Assembly (NCBI RefSeq): GCF_003952505.1
Contig: NZ_CP034450.1
Span: forward strand, 6,159,001 to 6,223,000
Length of the DNA: 64,000 bases
Origin: Mesorhizobium sp. M4B.F.Ca.ET.058.02.1.1
GTDB lineage: Bacteria > Pseudomonadota > Alphaproteobacteria > Rhizobiales > Rhizobiaceae
Direction: 5' to 3'
This document shows positions 60,360 through 64,000 of the stretch, piece after piece (the first letter of the stretch is position 1; each line of letters begins with the position of its first letter). Position numbers and translations under genes: made by a program. Below the pieces are notes generated by a model. That model saw only the letters and a program-made list of their open reading frames with translations, was not told where the DNA came from and ran no database searches.

Positions 60360-62461
60360 GCGAGTCGCTTGGCGATTATCCGGCCTGCCGAAGGTCGATC
60401 GACCGGGACGGTCAGATCATCTCGGAGCATCTCGATGATTTTCGGAACAATAAGCATTGCGCCGAAGATGGAGAGGTGGTGATCGTCGACGTAGAGGCTG
60501 TGCCCCGCGCTGTTTGTCATTCGGCATTCCGCGGCGGGGCAGATCGCGTCCAGCGGATCAACGAATTGAAACTGGGAATGGTGCCGCGCGAAGGCCGTGA
60601 AGGCCGCTTTGAATGCGCCGTGCTCTACCCGCGAGGACACTGGGCATGGAAGGGAGAAATAGTTCGGCCTGAGAGCACAGATCAGGTTCGTGTTTGGAGC
60701 GTGTCCGACCAAGATGACCGGTCCGCGAAACCCGGCGTACAGCTTGGAGATGTCTTCAAGCATTGTCGGAAACAGCTTTGCCAGATCAGGGATATCGACA
60801 GGCGCTCCATCAGCCTTCTTTTCGAGAATGTTGCGGTATCCTGGCCAGCGCTGAGCTTGGACGATGGCTGCGATCCCCCCGGCGTTCAACCAACGGGCTG
60901 CTTGATCTGTTGCGGCTCGACAATGTTGCGTGACCGCGCCTCTAGGCCGGCTCTGAAGATCCGCTCCGAAATGGCAGCTGCCGGCTTGCGCTAGCAGGAA
61001 GTGAAATTCCTTTCCGCCAAGCTCTTCGAGGGCGCGGGTGTAGTGGTCAACGTGCGAGTCTCCGACAATGAGGATCTTCGTTGGGCTTTGAAGATTTCCG
61101 AATTCGCAGAAATCCTCACAGCCACGAGAGCCCTTGATCGATTCCAGGGTCGCGCGATCGGCCAGTTCACCTCCCGCGATAGCCGATGGCGACCGCCAAG
61201 GCATACCGCCCCACATGGAGTAGCTGACCAGCGAGAAAGCAAGCAGACCTGCCAACGCAAGCCCTGTGGGTCCGACGAAGCCGCGGCCAGCACGATACGG
61301 CTGTTCAACGAAGTGAAACATCATGACTGCCAAGGCGAGAGAAAGGAACCCGACGAGAACGGCCTCTCTCGGCAGCAGCGGCCGCAGAAGGCCATATTCA
61401 CAGAATACGATCAGGGGCCAGTGCACCAGGTAAAGTGAATAGCTGATGCGCCCGATATAGGCTGCAGGGCCATTGCGTAGAACAAGCCCCACACGTCGTG
61501 AGCGATCCGCGTACAGCACCATCGCAGCTCCGACCGTAGGCACTAGCACATTGAGGGCGGGTGCGTGTGCCGTGTCATCTAGAAAGAAGACGGCGCCGCC
61601 TATGAGCACCAATCCAAGCAAGGCGAGGAACTCGTGGATAGCCAAGGCTCGCGGCTGTGGAAGCCAGACCAATGCCGCGCCACAAGCAAATTCGAAGACA
61701 CGGAAAGGCGTATTGTAAAAGACGGTCGCTCTGCCGTCCGAAAGCCATTCGGCAGTCCGCGTTCCGGCAAGCAGCCAAAATGAGCCGTCCTGGAATGCGA
61801 AGATGAGCCAGAAGCCCAAAACCGTGATCGCCAGGATTGGCCAAACCATCCGACGTCGGAATAGGGCGAGCAAACCTGAAAGCAGGAGCGGCCACACGCA
61901 ATAGAACTGCCACTCAACACTCAGGGACCAAGTGTGTAGCAGTGGCTTCATACGCGCGGCCAGGTCAAAGTAGCCGGATTCTCGCCAGAAGAGGACGTTC
62001 GAAACCCCGAGAGTGGCGGCCAAAAGCGACTCTGCGAAGTTCTCCAAATGCGGTGGAGCGAATAGAAGAGCCGCAGCAATGCACGACAGGGCCAGTGTCG
62101 CAAACAGAGCCGGCAGCAGCCGGCGGGCGCGGCGCCGATAGAACTGCGCTAGGCTGAAACGCCCCCGGTCGATATCGGCTGCAACAATTTTCGTGATCAG
62201 AAAACCGCTGATTACGAAAAAAACATCGACACCGACGAAGCCACCGGAAAATCCGAAAACCCTCAAATGAAAGCAGAGCACTGCCAAAACAGCGAGCGCT
62301 CTAAGGCCATCTATCTCTGTCCGATGACGGTTCAGCCTGTCCCGTGTTGCGAATGACGCGGCCGAGGTGGAACCGGCTTGCTCCTCAACGGGTCGGGCAA
62401 CGCTGCTTTCCCGCCAAGCCGCGCCAGCCGTAGTTGAAGAAAGGGCTTGGCGGCTTCGCAT
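60317..62461 (-). CDS. Acyltransferase 3 family protein with C-terminal SGNH domain (OafA-like)
   Basis: A 714-residue membrane protein. After a soluble leader of about 45 residues, the acyltransferase_3 domain begins with EIDGLRALAVLAVLCFHL, then FFVISGFLIT and LHTWSLSVEWQFY with the catalytic-site His and Glu, over about ten spans. From about residue 470 an SGNH hydrolase-like domain has ILIVGDSHVDHY (Ser of GDSH) and DDHHLSIFGA. It O-acetylates sugar in the periplasm. It overlaps the polymerase gene on the other strand. Confidence 0.92.
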   Translation of the reverse strand: MRSRQALSSTTAGAAWRESSVARPVEEQAGSTSAASFATRDRLNRHRTEIDGLRALAVLAVLCFHLRVFGFSGGFVGVDVFFVISGFLITKIVAADIDRGRFSLAQFYRRRARRLLPALFATLALSCIAAALLFAPPHLENFAESLLAATLGVSNVLFWRESGYFDLAARMKPLLHTWSLSVEWQFYCVWPLLLSGLLALFRRRMVWPILAITVLGFWLIFAFQDGSFWLLAGTRTAEWLSDGRATVFYNTPFRVFEFACGAALVWLPQPRALAIHEFLALLGLVLIGGAVFFLDDTAHAPALNVLVPTVGAAMVLYADRSRRVGLVLRNGPAAYIGRISYSLYLVHWPLIVFCEYGLLRPLLPREAVLVGFLSLALAVMMFHFVEQPYRAGRGFVGPTGLALAGLLAFSLVSYSMWGGMPWRSPSAIAGGELADRATLESIKGSRGCEDFCEFGNLQSPTKILIVGDSHVDHYTRALEELGGKEFHFLLAQAGSCHFGADLQSRPRGAVTQHCRAATDQAARWLNAGGIAAIVQAQRWPGYRNILEKKADGAPVDIPDLAKLFPTMLEDISKLYAGFRGPVILVGHAPNTNLICALRPNYFSLPCPVSSRVEHGAFKAAFTAFARHHSQFQFVDPLDAICPAAECRMTNSAGHSLYVDDHHLSIFGAMLIVPKIIEMLRDDLTVPVDRPSAGRIIAKRLAYAPGPLRRERQNK

Positions 62462-62465
62462 GCAC

Positions 62466-64000
62466 CTAGTTGCTCTTGCGGGTTGTCGGAGGCCGTGGAA
62501 CGTTCATGACCGATACCCGAGTCTGTCTGTCATCAGCGGCGAGAGCCTGGTAGAGGCCCATCATCCGAGCGAGTAAGTCGTCGGTCTCCGGCTTCAAGTT
62601 TCTGCGCATATGTGATGCGTCGCGGTAAATGAACTCACCATTGATGTAGGTGGCGCACTGCCGGTTCGGGCACATCCCTTTGAGCGGATCGACAAAGAAC
62701 ACCCCATCATGCTCAGTGAGCGACGCCAGCGCGACGACCGTCGGTGACCACACCCTCAGGATCCGGTCGCTATCTATATCGGTCGAGCAACGCCTCAATA
62801 TCCTTTCGCGCATCGCCGCGCATGAGGTCAAATCCAGGCCGGGCCCCGGCACCTGACCAATGATTCCAATGCGCCGTTCGGGAGCGGTGATTTCTTCAAC
62901 GAGGCTTCGCAGACCGTCGCGCATCAGCAGGACTTTGTCCGCTTGCCTGCCGTCGTCAGCAACGACATTGGTGTAGGCAAGGCTTGTCCAGGCAGAGGAC
63001 AGCACCACGAGGTCGACGTCCGTGCGCTGTCTCAGCATGCTGACCACGGCCTTTCGGGACGATGCGCAGCTTTCCCGGTAGTTAGGCTGCTCCGGAAAGT
63101 CGCGATGGACACCTTCTCCGAATGCGGCCGGGCAGGCATGATAAAGAAAGAAGGCCGTATTCTCCCTTTGGCCAACCGCATCCAATAGTGGGGCGAGATG
63201 CTCCGCATGGCTGTCGCCCCACAGCATGGCATGGCGTGCCGCCTTGTCCCAAGGTGCTCCGAATGCGCAAAACGTGCCGTCCAGTTCGCTTATCTCGACC
63301 ATCTGCGGACATGGCCAATCCCACATCACCTCGAGGCTGCGCATCGCCTCGACCTCCTTCGGGATCCTGCTGGCGATACCCCCGCCTTGGAAGATTGAAT
63401 TGCCGCCCAGACCAACGATCAACGCGGTGGTCGCGCCGGCGATGACGGTTCTCAACGGAGGCTGCCGCAGTCGGCGAACGGGTTCTTCGACGAATCGCCA
63501 GGACAAATAAGCCGTCACCCAGGCTGCCGCGATGAGGATCAGCGCTTCGCCCGCTGTCGGCATCGCACCGCCGGCATAGTGACGGAAAAAGACCAGAATC
63601 GGCCAGTGCCAGAGGTACAGGCTGTATGAAATTTTGCCTGTGAAGCGGAGAGGCGCGCTTGAAAGGACCGCCGTAGCGATAGACGGGGAACAAGGCCAGA
63701 CGAGCAAGACAGCCCCAGCCACTGGGGCGAGTGCATTCAGTCCCGGAAATGGCTGGCTCGAGGATAGCCAGATGGCGCTAGCGGCTATCAGGCAAAGGCC
63801 AAACAGTCCGAATGCCTCGGAAGTGCCCCGGCGGCCGATCGGTGGAACAAAAACCAGCAGGCCGCCTAGCGCCAGTTCCCAACCCCGGCTGAAGGGAGCA
63901 TAGAACGCTTGCTTGGGATCGACTGCCACCAGGTAAAGGGCAATCGAAAAGCTGGTCAGCGCTACAAGGCAGATCGCCGCGACGATCGGTGACTGATGGC
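62466..64000 (-). CDS. Acyltransferase 3 / SGNH protein (OafA-like), 5' end beyond the window
   Basis: The frame is open to the right edge, where it codes for a hydrophobic segment, so the start lies outside. Visible are the last membrane spans (GKISYSLYLWHWPILVF), WRFVEEPVRRLR, then an SGNH domain with AMLWGDSHAEHLAPLL and a C-terminal DASHMRRNLKPE. It is paralogous in design to the protein at 60317-62461 and 4 bases upstream of it. Two such enzymes suggest two acetylated positions. Confidence 0.9.
   Translation of the reverse strand, partial: HQSPIVAAICLVALTSFSIALYLVAVDPKQAFYAPFSRGWELALGGLLVFVPPIGRRGTSEAFGLFGLCLIAASAIWLSSSQPFPGLNALAPVAGAVLLVWPCSPSIATAVLSSAPLRFTGKISYSLYLWHWPILVFFRHYAGGAMPTAGEALILIAAAWVTAYLSWRFVEEPVRRLRQPPLRTVIAGATTALIVGLGGNSIFQGGGIASRIPKEVEAMRSLEVMWDWPCPQMVEISELDGTFCAFGAPWDKAARHAMLWGDSHAEHLAPLLDAVGQRENTAFFLYHACPAAFGEGVHRDFPEQPNYRESCASSRKAVVSMLRQRTDVDLVVLSSAWTSLAYTNVVADDGRQADKVLLMRDGLRSLVEEITAPERRIGIIGQVPGPGLDLTSCAAMRERILRRCSTDIDSDRILRVWSPTVVALASLTEHDGVFFVDPLKGMCPNRQCATYINGEFIYRDASHMRRNLKPETDDLLARMMGLYQALAADDRQTRVSVMNVPRPPTTRKSN

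Overview
The window is 64 kb of GC-rich, gene-dense DNA without rRNA genes, tRNA genes, insertion sequences or CRISPR that I can see. The mixture of Lrp/AsnC regulators, opine-oxidase-like flavoproteins, amino-acid and peptide ABC importers and a surface-polysaccharide locus fits an alphaproteobacterium of the Rhizobiales, probably close to Mesorhizobium. That placement is inferred from gene style, not from a marker gene.

Region 1 (1-29.9 kb) is a catabolic block for amino-acid, opine or polyamine-like compounds. It opens with the 3' part of a hydantoinase-B gene coupled to a two-gene [2Fe-2S]/FAD dehydrogenase of the opine-oxidase type. A D-amino-acid-oxidase-fold enzyme diverges from an Lrp gene. 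A polar amino-acid ABC operon (ATPase, binding protein, two permeases) ends in a cupin and a frameshifted FAD oxidase. A second Lrp gene follows, then an oligopeptide-type ABC operon co-transcribed with an acetyltransferase, a class III aminotransferase and a HAD hydrolase. Last come a HAD/PuuB-like oxidase pair and a run of two aldehyde dehydrogenases, a tartrate/D-malate-type dehydrogenase, a second cupin, a 2-hydroxyacid dehydrogenase, an ArgE-like deacetylase and a second acetyltransferase. Cupins, HAD proteins, acetyltransferases, DAO oxidases and aldehyde dehydrogenases occur as paralogue sets, which suggests parallel pathways for related substrates.

Region 2 (30.1-45.5 kb) is a soluble di-iron propane/phenol-type monooxygenase island. 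The order is mimA (large hydroxylase), a 64-residue membrane peptide, mimB (reductase), mimC (small hydroxylase), mimD (coupling protein), amidohydrolase, DUF59 protein, a dedicated GroEL, a zinc alcohol dehydrogenase and an aquaporin. A sigma-54 enhancer-binding activator is encoded convergently at the end. A near-consensus -24/-12 promoter and a cluster of palindromes lie upstream of mimA, so the regulatory circuit can be read directly. Divergent from mimA is a tight four-gene operon I cannot assign: a 158-residue helical protein, a 102-residue coiled coil, a WD40-like beta-propeller and a 57-residue protein. It is the best candidate here for an undescribed system.

Region 3 (46.2-64 kb) is a lipopolysaccharide, capsule or exopolysaccharide locus: two O-antigen ligase/polymerase-like proteins, an asparagine synthase-like enzyme, a methyltransferase, UDP-glucuronate 4-epimerase, a UDP-HexNAc dehydrogenase, two GT4 glycosyltransferases, a PglK/MsbA-like flippase, a transglutaminase-like protein and two SGNH-fused acyltransferases, the last running off the right edge. 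A truncated methyltransferase remnant at 54.4 kb marks a past rearrangement. The products suggest an acidic (uronate-containing), O-acetylated polysaccharide; this is inference.
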